A stretch of 64,000 nucleotides of DNA from Natrialba magadii ATCC 43099 (GTDB lineage: Archaea > Halobacteriota > Halobacteria > Halobacteriales > Natrialbaceae): the NCBI RefSeq assembly GCF_000025625.1, contig NC_013922.1, forward strand, positions 992,001 to 1,056,000. The letters are read 5' to 3'. Positions 1 to 7,883 of this stretch are shown here, piece after piece. A model generated the notes under the pieces. That model searched no databases. It was not told where the DNA came from and saw only the letters and a program-made list of their open reading frames with translations. The position numbers and the translations under genes are program-made. The number at the start of each line of letters is the position of its first letter. Positions within the stretch are counted from its first letter, which is position 1.

Positions 1-549
1 TTCGGCGACATTCTTTTCGTCCCGTTCGAGAACGTCCAGCTGATGGTTGGACTCACGTTGTTGGTAATCGGGGCGATCGCACTGACACACAAGCAACTGT
101 TGTTCATCACGTTCGACCGCGAGGCCGCACGTCTGGCACGAATCAACGTCCGATTCTACGACACACTGCTGATCGTCCTGACCGCACTTGTCGTCGTCGC
201 CGCGATGCAAATTATCGGCGCGATTCTCGTCGCCGGAATGCTCGTTATTCCCGTCGCAGCAGCGATGCAGGTCACGAACAGCTTTAACCGTGGTCTCCTT
301 CTCTCTATTCTTCTTGGACAGGTCGCGGTCTTCGTGGGTATTTTTCTCTCGGCCGAATGGAACATCGCAACCGGTGCGATGATCATCCTCGTTGCGATCG
401 CCCTCTATCTCTGGACGCTCAACGTCACGATCGGTTCGGTTATCATCCTCACCGCACTCTTCGCCTCGCTTGTGAGCTGGAATCTTGCACTCGGTGTTTC
501 CTTCCTCCTCGCTGTCGTTGCTGTCTTCTGTCTGGTTCGGTTCCGCTGA
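1..549 (+). CDS. ABC-3 family metal ABC transporter permease, 3' part
   Basis: This is the C-terminal part of an integral membrane permease of the ABC-3 (ZnuB/MntB-like) family, which moves Zn2+ or Mn2+ across the membrane together with an ATPase and a binding protein. The reading frame is open from base 1, so the start lies outside the window; the internal ATG at 43 is not the true start. About 180 residues are visible, with several hydrophobic helices (for example around LTLLVIGAIAL and VVVAAMQIIGAILVAGMLVI). The helix ending in an AAAM segment is typical of this family. The partner genes are presumably just upstream and cannot be seen. The metal specificity cannot be told from this fragment. 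Confidence 0.85.
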   Translation, partial: FGDILFVPFENVQLMVGLTLLVIGAIALTHKQLLFITFDREAARLARINVRFYDTLLIVLTALVVVAAMQIIGAILVAGMLVIPVAAAMQVTNSFNRGLLLSILLGQVAVFVGIFLSAEWNIATGAMIILVAIALYLWTLNVTIGSVIILTALFASLVSWNLALGVSFLLAVVAVFCLVRFR

Positions 550-1036
550 TCATCATTTGTCCGAATATTCCTGACCGATATCTCACCGTCCAACTGTCAC
601 TCAAACCGCTGCCTATGACCTGAGGGGCCCGCTTTAGCTACGTGAGTTCCACACCTGTTACCGGCCGAACTGGGTGAGAAAGGTGCGTTCTTGGCGGTTG
701 TTTCTCTAGATCACGTCTGCAAGCCCGATTTCATATATCGACGTACGGTGTATCTGTCCCCCACTTTTGGTGGCTAGACGACGTTTTGTGCGATACCTCT
801 CACATATGTGGTCGCTATCGAGACAGAAACGTCCCGAAAAACACCTCGTCACAGTAGTACTGGCCACTTGCCGGTGTCCCAGATTGCTTACCCCGGGAGT
901 AGCGACCCATGCAGAAGAGCCCGTCTTACCGTTGTCTCACCTCGGATCACGGTCTCCATTGCACTCTACCAGCGCATCCAACTCGCGTTCTCTCAAGCAC
1001 AGGAGCATACCACCGCGCGCCGCCGATGTCTCCGCC
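550..1036. other. Gene-free stretch between permease and rio2
   Basis: About 490 bp separate two convergent genes. Short open frames exist, but none has a family signature, a promoter box at the right distance or haloarchaeal composition. An AT-rich stretch near 729-737 looks like a TATA element but leads to no convincing gene. I see no RNA gene here. Confidence 0.5.
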
Positions 1037-1942
1037 TCACTCCTGACGAATCGTCTCGAACTCGCCGTCGATAATTTCGGTCGCGATCTCGTCGCCATCG
1101 AGTTCATCTGAAACGTGCTGTGGATACTTTCGCCGAAAGTACCCTACCGCGTTTCGGAGGTCGCGCCGGAGGAACTCCTCGGCGTTTTCGTGATCCGTCG
1201 GCACGGCCTGGGGCCAGTCGAAGATCGTGACGCCCCCTTCGTCCAAGAAGACGTTGTACTCGCTCATGTCGGCGTGGACGTAGCCGTGTTCGTACGCGCG
1301 TGCGATTTCGGAGACGAGCAGGTCGAGTACACCGAGTACCTGGTCGTCCTCGAGTTTCGTTCGCGAGAGCTCGACGCCGTCCATCTTCTCCATGACGATG
1401 GCGTGGCGGTTCTGGTCGATCGGCTGGGGAACCGCGACATCCGGGTACAGCTCTTCGAGAATCTCGTATTCGCGCTCGGCAGCCTTCCGGGCGGTGTACA
1501 TCCAGGAGACATGCTCCTTGTCGGACGTGTAGTCGCGTTCTTTCTGGACTTCGCGGAAGTTCGTATACCCCTCGCGGTGGTACTTCAGCGCGAGCGGTTT
1601 GTACGATCGAACCTCGTAGACGTCGCTCTCCTTGCCGACGCCCAGTGGCGAGCCAAACTCCGAGATCGTCTCGCGTTCGACGAGCGCCCGAAGCGCGAGG
1701 ATGTCGTAGCCCTCGAACTGCAGGGTGTACCCCTCGTACTGGATGGTTTTCTTCTCGACGAGCCCCCGTTTGAGACAGCGCTCGAGACGGTAGTCCACCT
1801 CCTCTTCGGTGAGACTCGAGAACTTTGGGAGCTTCTCGCGCTGGACCCACTCCGAGAAGCGCATCCCCTGTTCGACCCCCGAGAGGAGATAGAAATCCTG
1901 CTCCTCGAGCTCGGGCAACATTTCGGCGACGTTCCGCACCAT
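1037..1942 (-). CDS. rio2: Rio2-type serine/threonine protein kinase
   Basis: This is an atypical RIO-family kinase of the Rio2 type, implicated in small-subunit ribosome maturation in archaea and eukaryotes. The protein has 301 residues. An N-terminal winged-helix domain (about 1-85) starts MVRNVAEMLPELEEQDF. The kinase lobe has the RIO P-loop GVGKESDVYEV (about 97-107), the catalytic loop HADMSEYN and the metal-binding IFDWPQAV. A start 14 codons further upstream is open, but I chose the ATG at 1942. The family begins with MVRNV, and an A/T box lies about 28 bp upstream, as expected for a leaderless transcript. It is transcribed convergently with the upstream permease. Confidence 0.93.
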   Translation of the reverse strand: MVRNVAEMLPELEEQDFYLLSGVEQGMRFSEWVQREKLPKFSSLTEEEVDYRLERCLKRGLVEKKTIQYEGYTLQFEGYDILALRALVERETISEFGSPLGVGKESDVYEVRSYKPLALKYHREGYTNFREVQKERDYTSDKEHVSWMYTARKAAEREYEILEELYPDVAVPQPIDQNRHAIVMEKMDGVELSRTKLEDDQVLGVLDLLVSEIARAYEHGYVHADMSEYNVFLDEGGVTIFDWPQAVPTDHENAEEFLRRDLRNAVGYFRRKYPQHVSDELDGDEIATEIIDGEFETIRQE

Positions 1943-1965
1943 ATAGTCGGCGTAGCCGCCGTGTA

Positions 1966-1973
1966 CGTAAAAA
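1966..1973 (-). promoter_or_regulatory. Probable TATA box of rio2
   Basis: On the minus strand this reads TTTTTACG, about 28 bp before the ATG at 1942. This is the usual haloarchaeal leaderless spacing and supports the internal start. Confidence 0.55.
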
Positions 1974-2122
1974 CGTCGTGACACGGCACACCGCCGAGGT
2001 AAACTGGATAGAGCTATATCGAATGTGGACAGGTCTTCCGGATTCTGGCTGGGGCAAAACTCCCTACTCTCTCATACGAACCGAACCCATACCACTAACT
2101 CGACCGGCGGCAAGAAACAGGT

Positions 2123-2959
2123 ATGACTGCGCTTGCCGACCGCGAGTGGCGACTCATCACCGACGAGGCCCGCGACGGCGCGACACAGATGGCACTCGAG
2201 GAGGTCGCCGCTCGGACGGCACTTGAAGAGGACGTTCGAACGGTTCGCGTGTATTCGTGGGAGCCGAGCACCCTGTCGCTCGGGTACCGACAGGAGGCCG
2301 ACTCAGTGGACTGGGACTTTTGCGACCGCGAGGGAATCGACGTGACCCGTCGTCAGACGGGGGGTGGCGGGATCTATCACGACCGATACGCTGACATCTC
2401 CTACACGGTCGTCGCGCCGGCCGAGGAGGTGCCGGGCGATCTGATGGAGTGCTACGCGCTCTTTTGTGAGCCGATCCTCACAGCCTTCGAAGAGATGGGC
2501 GTCGACGCCGACTTCGCCGCCGCCGAGCAGTCGACGATCTACAAACCGTCGTGCTATCTGCGGGATATCAACCCGGCCCACGACGTGGTCGCGCCGGCGA
2601 GTTCGCCCACAGAGTCCCGGAAAATCAGCGGTAACGCCCAGTACCGCCAGCGCGATGTCGTCATCCAGCACGGCTCGCTCAGCTACGCCCGCGAACCCGA
2701 CAAGCACGTCGGCGTCTTCGACGAGGTACTCGAGACGGACACCTTCACCGACCGGGTGACGAGCATTCGCGAGGAGTCCGGAATCGACCGCGAGGAAGCG
2801 GTCGACACCCTTGCGGCGGCGCTCGGTGACTGGTGTGACGCGACGCCGGGCGAGTGGCGAAACGAGGAGCTAACGGCCGCTCGGGAACTCGCAGACCAGA
2901 AGTATGGATCGGAGGCGTGGATCCGAGACCGGGAGGTTCTCGAGGCGCACGAGCAGTAA
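2123..2959 (+). CDS. lplA: Lipoate--protein ligase A family protein
   Basis: This is a biotin/lipoate A/B ligase-fold protein of 278 residues, near the usual length for LplA. It is expected to adenylate lipoate or octanoate and attach it to lipoyl domains of 2-oxoacid dehydrogenase or glycine cleavage complexes. The binding motif RRQTGGGGIYHD is at about residues 75-86, and the catalytic lysine region RKISGNAQYR, followed by VVIQHGSL, is near 168-186. Neighbours are unrelated, so it is probably monocistronic. Some haloarchaeal members use other acyl substrates or act as one half of a two-protein ligase, so the precise substrate is open. Confidence 0.85.
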   Translation: MTALADREWRLITDEARDGATQMALEEVAARTALEEDVRTVRVYSWEPSTLSLGYRQEADSVDWDFCDREGIDVTRRQTGGGGIYHDRYADISYTVVAPAEEVPGDLMECYALFCEPILTAFEEMGVDADFAAAEQSTIYKPSCYLRDINPAHDVVAPASSPTESRKISGNAQYRQRDVVIQHGSLSYAREPDKHVGVFDEVLETDTFTDRVTSIREESGIDREEAVDTLAAALGDWCDATPGEWRNEELTAARELADQKYGSEAWIRDREVLEAHEQ

Positions 2960-3034
2960 CGCTTCAGGCGCTACCGACCGCTCGGCAGGTACCGAAAACG
3001 GACCGCTTTTGATCCGGCGGTCGTACCGCTCAGT

Positions 3035-4015
3035 ATGCGACTGACCGGACCGATCGGGATCGGTGTTCGAGCCCTGCTCGGTGCCGGCATCACTGCCGTC
3101 ACGTTGCTCGCGAGCGCGTACGTCATCACCGTCTTCGCTGCGGCTGTTCTCATCTTCGTCGCGATGCAACTCGGCCCACTCGAGTTCACGGAGACGGGAT
3201 TTCTGTGGGCGCTCGCCATCGGCGCGATTCCGGTGCTGCCCTGTTTTGCGATCGTCATCGCACACGCAATCCGGCTGGAGCGCGTTGAACTTCTCGAGGG
3301 GACCGTTCCAGCCGCGGAGATCGACGCGAACGGTGGGCGAACGCTTGAGGCGTCGGCGACGCGACTGGCGACGCAGTTCGACATTGCAACACCCGAAGTT
3401 CGGGTGCGTTCGGACACGACGCCGCTGGCGTACACGACCGCCCGGCCGACCGACCCGGTGCTCGCTGTCCGCCGCCGTAGTTCACCAGTCATCGTCGTTT
3501 CGAAGGGACTCGTGCAGACGCTCTCGAGTGCCGAACTCGAGGCCGTGCTGGCTCACGAGTGTGCCCATCTGGCGAACGACGATCTCCAACTCATCTCGTG
3601 GCTGCTCGTTCCGCTGTTTGCCGCTGAGTTCCTGTATGAAGCCCACGAAGACGACGAAGACAGCGAAGACAACGAAGACAAACAGTGGCAACTCGACCCG
3701 CTCGGCTGGACGCTCACATCGCTCTCGCTCGTCGGCCTTGGTGTCTTCTCCCGCGGGCGCGAACTCGCGGCGGACCGCGCGGCTGTCGAAGCCACCGGCG
3801 ATCCTGGCGCGCTCGCGTCGGCACTCGAGCGACTCGCGAATCGCCGTCACCGTCGCCGTCGCCGCCCATCGACGGACCTTCGTCACGCGCAGTCGACGAA
3901 CGCGATCAACATCATGCCGACGCTGGGTGAGGGTGGCGACTTGGGTGGTCTGCGATCGACGCATCCACCGCTCGAGGTACGACTCAGGGAACTTCGATCG
4001 GTGGCCGCCGCGTAG
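3035..4015 (+). CDS. M48 family membrane metalloprotease (HtpX-like)
   Basis: This is a membrane-bound zinc protease of the M48/HtpX type, which degrades damaged membrane proteins. The 326-residue protein has two N-terminal transmembrane helices (about 10-45 and 55-80). The zinc motif HECAH lies in LAHECAHLAND at about residue 171, and the third zinc ligand is the glutamate of RGRELAADR near 240. An acidic low-complexity loop (EDDEDSEDNEDK, about 202-213) interrupts the membrane-proximal region, and an RHRRRRR patch follows further on. The family assignment is firm; the physiological substrate is unknown. Confidence 0.9.
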   Translation: MRLTGPIGIGVRALLGAGITAVTLLASAYVITVFAAAVLIFVAMQLGPLEFTETGFLWALAIGAIPVLPCFAIVIAHAIRLERVELLEGTVPAAEIDANGGRTLEASATRLATQFDIATPEVRVRSDTTPLAYTTARPTDPVLAVRRRSSPVIVVSKGLVQTLSSAELEAVLAHECAHLANDDLQLISWLLVPLFAAEFLYEAHEDDEDSEDNEDKQWQLDPLGWTLTSLSLVGLGVFSRGRELAADRAAVEATGDPGALASALERLANRRHRRRRRPSTDLRHAQSTNAINIMPTLGEGGDLGGLRSTHPPLEVRLRELRSVAAA

Positions 4016-4032
4016 TGATCGCCGGTCGGAAC

Positions 4033-4099
4033 GTAGCGAGCGGACGGTCGGCTCGTAGTGAGCGAACGGTCTGATCGTCGAGGTAGCGAGCGAACGATC
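4033..4099. repeat. Three direct copies of a 17-bp intergenic repeat
   Basis: GTAGYGAGCGRACGRTC occurs at 4033-4049, 4055-4071 and 4083-4099, between the protease and nfo. The copies differ from each other at only one or two positions, and the spacers are 5 and 11 bp. The array ends about 47 bp before the nfo start. It could be a regulatory array or a mobile intergenic repeat; the sequence does not decide. Confidence 0.7.
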
Positions 4100-4145
4100 G
4101 GATTGGTCCGAAGTACCTATCACGAACCGGTACTGACGAGGATTC

Positions 4146-5033
4146 ATGACCATGAAGGTCGGCGCACACGTTTCGATCTCCGGTTCGCGCGTCTCCTCCG
4201 ACACCGAGACGCCGCCGTACGACGACGTTCGCAACGCAATCCCTCGCCAGCTCGCCTTCGGCGGCAACTGCGGACAGATCTTCACCACCTCGCCGCAGGT
4301 CTGGGCCCAGCCCGAGATCAGCGACGAGGCCGCCGCAGGCTTCCGCGAAGAAACCGACGCGGAACTCGAGGGACCGTGGGTTATCCACTCCTCGTACCTC
4401 GTCAACCTCTGTACTCCGAAGGACGACCTCCGCCGGAAGTCCAAAGAGAGCATGCAGGCCGAGCTCGACGCCGCCGACAAACTCGGCGTTCCGTACGTCA
4501 ACGTCCACCTCGGCGCACACACCGGGGCCGGCGTCGAGGGCGGCCTCGACAATGCAGCGAGCCTGATCGACGAACTCGACGTTCCCGAGGGCGTCGAGAT
4601 CCTGATCGAGTCCGACGCGGGCAGCGGGACCAAACTCGGCGGCGAGTTCTCCCACCTCGCGGGGATCATCGACCGCACCGAGACGGAGATCGGCATCTGT
4701 ATCGACACTGCCCACACGCTCGTCGCAGGCAACGACCTCACGACGGCCGAAGCCGTCGACGAGACCATCGGCCGATTCGACGACGAGGTCGGACTCGAGT
4801 ACCTGAAGTACATCCACCTGAACGACTCGAAGCACGACGTGGGCACGCACAAGGACGAACACGCCCACATCGGAGAGGGCTACATCGGCGAGGACGGTAT
4901 GCAGGCGATCGTCAACCACCCAGACCTGCGCGAGTTGCCGTTTGCACTCGAGACGCCGACCGAGGACGGCCGTGGCTTCGCCTGGAACATCGAGAAGGTC
5001 AAAGAGCTGCGAGAGGCGGAAGTAAAAGCCTGA
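4146..5033 (+). CDS. nfo: Endonuclease IV (AP endonuclease, TIM barrel)
   Basis: This is a deoxyribonuclease IV-family AP endonuclease acting in base excision repair at abasic sites. The 295-residue protein carries the expected metal-binding signatures in order: GAHVS near the start, [34 protein letters not shown] and [22 protein letters not shown]-type residues, ending with ALETPTEDG. The start could be 4146 ([10 protein letters not shown]) or 4152 (MKVGAHVS). Its last ~30 bp and the following ~95 bp recur in a diverged form at 6431-6575, flanking an insert (see the repeat and pseudogene entries). Confidence 0.93.
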   Translation: MTMKVGAHVSISGSRVSSDTETPPYDDVRNAIPRQLAFGGNCGQIFTTSPQVWAQPEISDEAAAGFREETDAELEGPWVIHSSYLVNLCTPKDDLRRKSKESMQAELDAADKLGVPYVNVHLGAHTGAGVEGGLDNAASLIDELDVPEGVEILIESDAGSGTKLGGEFSHLAGIIDRTETEIGICIDTAHTLVAGNDLTTAEAVDETIGRFDDEVGLEYLKYIHLNDSKHDVGTHKDEHAHIGEGYIGEDGMQAIVNHPDLRELPFALETPTEDGRGFAWNIEKVKELREAEVKA

Positions 5034-5130
5034 GCATTGCAACGGATACGAAGGTAGTGTGGCACTCGGGAGTCACAGCCAGCTTCACTCCGACGCCACC
5101 CCGAAAATCGATCCGTTTTACCCGATACGG
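5001..5130 (+). repeat. Left copy of the duplicated nfo 3' end and flank
   Basis: This segment holds the last codons of nfo and its downstream flank, and it matches 6431-6575 in the same orientation. Shared stretches include GCGAGAGGCGGAAGTA, GTGTGGC-CTCGGG-GT and AAAATCGA-CCG-TTTTACCCGA. The part around 5115-5122 corresponds to the promoter box of the methyltransferase at the right copy, so here it is an orphan promoter. Confidence 0.75.
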
Positions 5131-5153
5131 TGGAAGATCGTTATTCGACGACT

Positions 5154-6038
5154 CTACCGAGGGTCTCCGGACGTGAAAGACGTCCCGTCAGGCGTCCAAG
5201 AAAGGCCTGTGTACGGCCATCCGTCGAAGTCGATCTCGTAGGGGAACGATATTTCGACGAATCCCTGTACGCCCTCGTCCTCGGGATCACCATCGTCGTT
5301 TTTCCAGTAGACCGCGTATTCGCCGCCAACACCAGGACTGTACTCGTCCTGCCCGTAATATCCCTCGTGCCACGATTGCGTCCAACTAAATCCGAAGCCG
5401 ACGTCTCCGTATTCCCCCGACATCGAAAGAGTCACCGGCTGGCTGTTGTACGAGTGGATCGAATCCGGATTCCGGTCGTGGAATTCGAGATCCGCAGACG
5501 CACTGTCCGGATTACACTCGACGTGGCTCATGAGGTGGTCCACATACGGCCCCGAACAACCTAAGCCCGAGTCTTCGAGACGCTGGGCCGATGCGTACAA
5601 CTCAATGACGTACCGGTAGTTCCCATCGCCATCGGTTGGCGGGTCGCCGGTTCCCTCATCTAACATCCACACGTAACAATGGTGGTCATACTCCACTGTC
5701 CCATCGGAGGCGAACGTACAGCCCAGTTCGCTCTGCCAATCATCTTCCCAGCCGGCAACGTACGTCAGATCTCCGTCCGGAGGGCTAGGGTTCGAAAGCG
5801 TGGCATCCGGAGCGATTGCACTTCGCGCTAGTGCTTGCTGCCTGTCAACCGTCGGTTCGTCTTTGTCTAAATCGATGGTTCGTTTCTGCTCACTCGGTCG
5901 ATTGTTGTCCTCTCCGGATTTTTCGGTTCCACGTCCCGAACCCGCACTCGCGACTCCGGAGGCAACGCCAACGGTGCCAACACTGCTCAGTGCTGCCAGT
6001 ACCGTTCGGCGCTGCCAGCTCGATGTCGAGTTGGACAT
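5154..6038 (-). CDS. Tat-exported protein of unknown function
   Basis: This is a predicted secreted protein of 294 residues. The N-terminus has a twin-arginine signal (QRRTVLAALSSVGTVGV) ending near SAGSGRG at about residue 36. A polar acidic linker and a roughly 200-residue beta-rich domain follow, containing four cysteines (in CTFAS, HHCYVW, LGCSG and VECNP) that could form disulfides outside the cell. I recognise no enzyme motif. Base composition is lower in GC than the neighbours, and the gene lies between two copies of the nfo 3' end, so it was probably acquired. It is divergently transcribed from the small membrane protein at 6142 across a very AT-rich promoter region. Confidence 0.75.
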   Translation of the reverse strand: MSNSTSSWQRRTVLAALSSVGTVGVASGVASAGSGRGTEKSGEDNNRPSEQKRTIDLDKDEPTVDRQQALARSAIAPDATLSNPSPPDGDLTYVAGWEDDWQSELGCTFASDGTVEYDHHCYVWMLDEGTGDPPTDGDGNYRYVIELYASAQRLEDSGLGCSGPYVDHLMSHVECNPDSASADLEFHDRNPDSIHSYNSQPVTLSMSGEYGDVGFGFSWTQSWHEGYYGQDEYSPGVGGEYAVYWKNDDGDPEDEGVQGFVEISFPYEIDFDGWPYTGLSWTPDGTSFTSGDPR

Positions 6039-6062
6039 CGTGAATTTAGTTTATTTCGATAG

Positions 6063-6070
6063 TATTAAAC
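6063..6070 (-). promoter_or_regulatory. TATA box of the Tat-exported protein
   Basis: The minus strand reads GTTTAATA, about 28 bp before the ATG at 6038. It lies in an AT-rich stretch (6040-6140) shared with the divergent gene. Confidence 0.6.
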
Positions 6071-6111
6071 CTAGTTAATCATCACTATTCACACATTATA
6101 GATCCTGATAT

Positions 6112-6120
6112 CTTAAATAT
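6112..6120 (+). promoter_or_regulatory. TATA box of the small membrane protein
   Basis: CTTAAATAT is centred about 26 bp before the ATG at 6142, the expected leaderless spacing. Confidence 0.6.
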
Positions 6121-6141
6121 AACTATCCATTAATAGAGTGT

Positions 6142-6330
6142 ATGAATGTGATCGGCCGGATTTACCTTGGAACAATAGCATTCGCTGCAATTGTTATCGC
6201 ATTTAGGGCCGCTTCCGAACTGGATATTGGGCCTACAGGGGGCTTCTTTATCGGGTGGACACTGATCGCGTTCGCCGTTCTGGTGCCAATGGTTATTCTC
6301 ATCGATGTGCTTCGAAGTATCCGAGAGTGA
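6142..6330 (+). CDS. Small two-helix membrane protein
   Basis: This 62-residue protein has two predicted transmembrane segments (about 8-24 and 33-53) separated by a short GPTGG turn and ending in a charged LRSIRE tail. No family is recognised. A good TATA box supports its reality. It is divergent from the Tat-exported protein, and both lie in the insert between the two nfo-derived segments. It might anchor or assist its neighbour, but that is inference from proximity alone. Confidence 0.6.
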   Translation: MNVIGRIYLGTIAFAAIVIAFRAASELDIGPTGGFFIGWTLIAFAVLVPMVILIDVLRSIRE

Positions 6331-6370
6331 CGACCCTCTTTGGAAGACGATTCGTCCCAGAATACGTCCG

Positions 6371-6475
6371 CGTCCACCTGTCATCGCAAACCAACCGCGC
6401 CACGGCATCGAGGACGGCCTCGACAATATGGGGAGTTGCGAGAGGCGGAAGTAGCGGTCCGAGCACTGCGCAGGG
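6371..6475 (+). pseudogene. Decayed nfo remnant
   Basis: Bases 6371-6427 resemble nfo 4501-4553 (shared CGTCCACCT and CGAGG-CGGCCTCGACAAT). They join directly to 6431 onward, which resembles the nfo 3' end from 5001. This looks like an nfo copy that lost about 445 internal bp. The position of the nfo stop codon (TGA) reads CGA here, and the frame is broken. It is a relic, not a gene. Confidence 0.65.
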
Positions 6476-6575
6476 GTGGAAGTGTGGCGCTCGGGGGTGT
6501 CTGTGGATTTCACCCGGGTTCCGTCCCGACACCACCCCAACCCTACCCGGAAAATCGACCCGCTTTTACCCGACA
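6431..6575 (+). repeat. Right copy of the duplicated nfo 3' end and flank
   Basis: This is the diverged counterpart of 5001-5130. It contains the promoter box CTTTTACC (6563-6570) that serves the methyltransferase starting at 6593. The two copies bracket the ~1.3 kb insert with the Tat-exported protein and the small membrane protein. Confidence 0.75.
6563..6570 (+). promoter_or_regulatory. TATA box of the methyltransferase
   Basis: CTTTTACC is centred 27 bp before the GTG at 6593. It fixes that start against a longer upstream reading frame which runs through the nfo relic. Confidence 0.6.
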
Positions 6576-6592
6576 CCCTTCTACAGGCGTCC

Positions 6593-7402
6593 GTGCGCGA
6601 GTTCTCCGAAGACTACCTTCACCGGACCCGCGAAGGCATGTGGGACGACTCCCGGGCGGCACTCGAGCCACTCGCACTCGAGTCCCGCGAGCGGATTCTC
6701 GACGTCGGCTGCGGGACCGGCGAACTGAGTCGCGTGCTCGCGGCGGAGTCGCCAGGCGAGGTCGTCGGCTGCGACGCCGATCCCGACCTGATTCGGGCTG
6801 CAGCGGCTCACGCGCCGGCGATCGCAACCGTTGCCGGGGACGCCCACCGCCTCCCGTTTCCCGACGACGCCTTTGACCTCGTCATCTGCCAGGCGCTGCT
6901 GATCAACCTGCCCGACCCGTCGGCTGCGCTCGACGAGTTCGCTCGCGTCTCGCGCGACCTCGTCGCAGCCGTCGAACCGGACAACGGCGCCGTCGAGGTG
7001 GACTCGAGTGTCGGTGCCGAGGACGCCCTCGAGCGGCGGGCTCGCGATGCCTACCTCGCCGGTGTCCAAACCGACGTTGCGCTCGGTGCTGACGCCCGTG
7101 AGGCGTTTGCAGCGGCGGATGCGGAGTTCGAGCTACTCGAGACGCGCCGGTACGATCACGTTCGGACCATCGAACCGCCCTACAGCGAGGGGGCAGTCGC
7201 TGCGGCGCGCCGGAAGGCGACGGGTGCGGGACTGGCCGACGACCGGGAGACGATGCTCGAGGGGACGCTGACGGCGGCGGAGTATGACGACCTGCGAAGC
7301 GAGTGGCGAGCGATGGGCCGTGACGTGATCGAACAGATGGAAGCGCGAGCGTATCGCCGGCGTGAGGCGGTTCCGTTTTTCGTTACCGTCGGTCGCGTTT
7401 GA
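6593..7402 (+). CDS. Class I SAM-dependent methyltransferase
   Basis: The protein has 269 residues starting from GTG at 6593 (VREFSEDYLHRTREGMW). The SAM-binding motif I is ILDVGCGTGELSRVL (about 32-46), followed by the acidic end of strand 2 (VGCDADP) and the motif IV/post region FDLVICQALLINLPDP. This is a UbiE/SmtA-like fold whose acceptor substrate cannot be read from the sequence. A longer frame from 6476 is open, but it would translate the nfo relic and the promoter, so I reject it. It was probably once adjacent to nfo. Confidence 0.85.
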   Translation: MREFSEDYLHRTREGMWDDSRAALEPLALESRERILDVGCGTGELSRVLAAESPGEVVGCDADPDLIRAAAAHAPAIATVAGDAHRLPFPDDAFDLVICQALLINLPDPSAALDEFARVSRDLVAAVEPDNGAVEVDSSVGAEDALERRARDAYLAGVQTDVALGADAREAFAAADAEFELLETRRYDHVRTIEPPYSEGAVAAARRKATGAGLADDRETMLEGTLTAAEYDDLRSEWRAMGRDVIEQMEARAYRRREAVPFFVTVGRV

Positions 7403-7439
7403 CGCGCTGTTTGACGGGTGGGCGCTGTCGGTTCGCTGG

Positions 7440-7649
7440 CTACTCCTCGTCGTCCTCACTGCGTTGCCCGAGTAACGACGCGTAGATTCCGATAAAACCG
7501 ATCGTGACGATAAGGAGTCCAGTGAGCAGGTCGACCATCGAAAGCAGCGCGAGTACGGAGCCGGTGAGCACGAGCGCGACATTCGCGAGCAGCGCGGCAC
7601 GCGGCGACTGAATCCGATCGAGAAGCGCAGACGGCGACAGCGAACTCAT
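7440..7649 (-). CDS. Small two-helix membrane protein, haloarchaeal
   Basis: This 69-residue protein begins MSSLSPSALLDRI. It has two hydrophobic segments (about 19-36 and 38-57) and an acidic C-terminal tail, RSEDDEE. I chose the ATG at 7649 over a longer frame to 7742 because an A/T box lies about 28 bp upstream and the extra N-terminus is basic and unlike a haloarchaeal protein. It converges with the methyltransferase. The function is unknown. Confidence 0.65.
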   Translation of the reverse strand: MSSLSPSALLDRIQSPRAALLANVALVLTGSVLALLSMVDLLTGLLIVTIGFIGIYASLLGQRSEDDEE

Positions 7650-7883
7650 ATCGGTGACCACCGACAGCAGCGACAAAATTCTTCGTATTACGTTCGAAAC
7701 AGCGAGTGGTCGATGCTGGGTCACTCCATAACTGCCCGCCAATCGGCCGGCCGATTCGCGATCACTATGCTACTCCTGTGATCTGTTCAGTCTGGTCGTA
7801 ATCGTCTCGCGAGACTGACGAAGGACTGCGGGTGGTGCTAGCCAACGACGACAATGTCACTTTTCCGTTGAGCGCACCGAACG

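Noticed and set aside
767-1111. Plus-strand reading frame in the gap before rio2
   Set aside because: Basic, Ser/Arg-rich composition unlike haloarchaeal proteins, no promoter at the right distance, and its end overlaps the rio2 3' end.
5130-5564. Plus-strand frame opposite the Tat-exported protein
   Set aside because: Arg/Val-rich shadow frame without signature; the minus-strand gene has a signal peptide and promoter.
6476-6592. Upstream extension of the methyltransferase
   Set aside because: It would translate the nfo relic and the promoter box; the GTG at 6593 has a TATA box at the expected distance.
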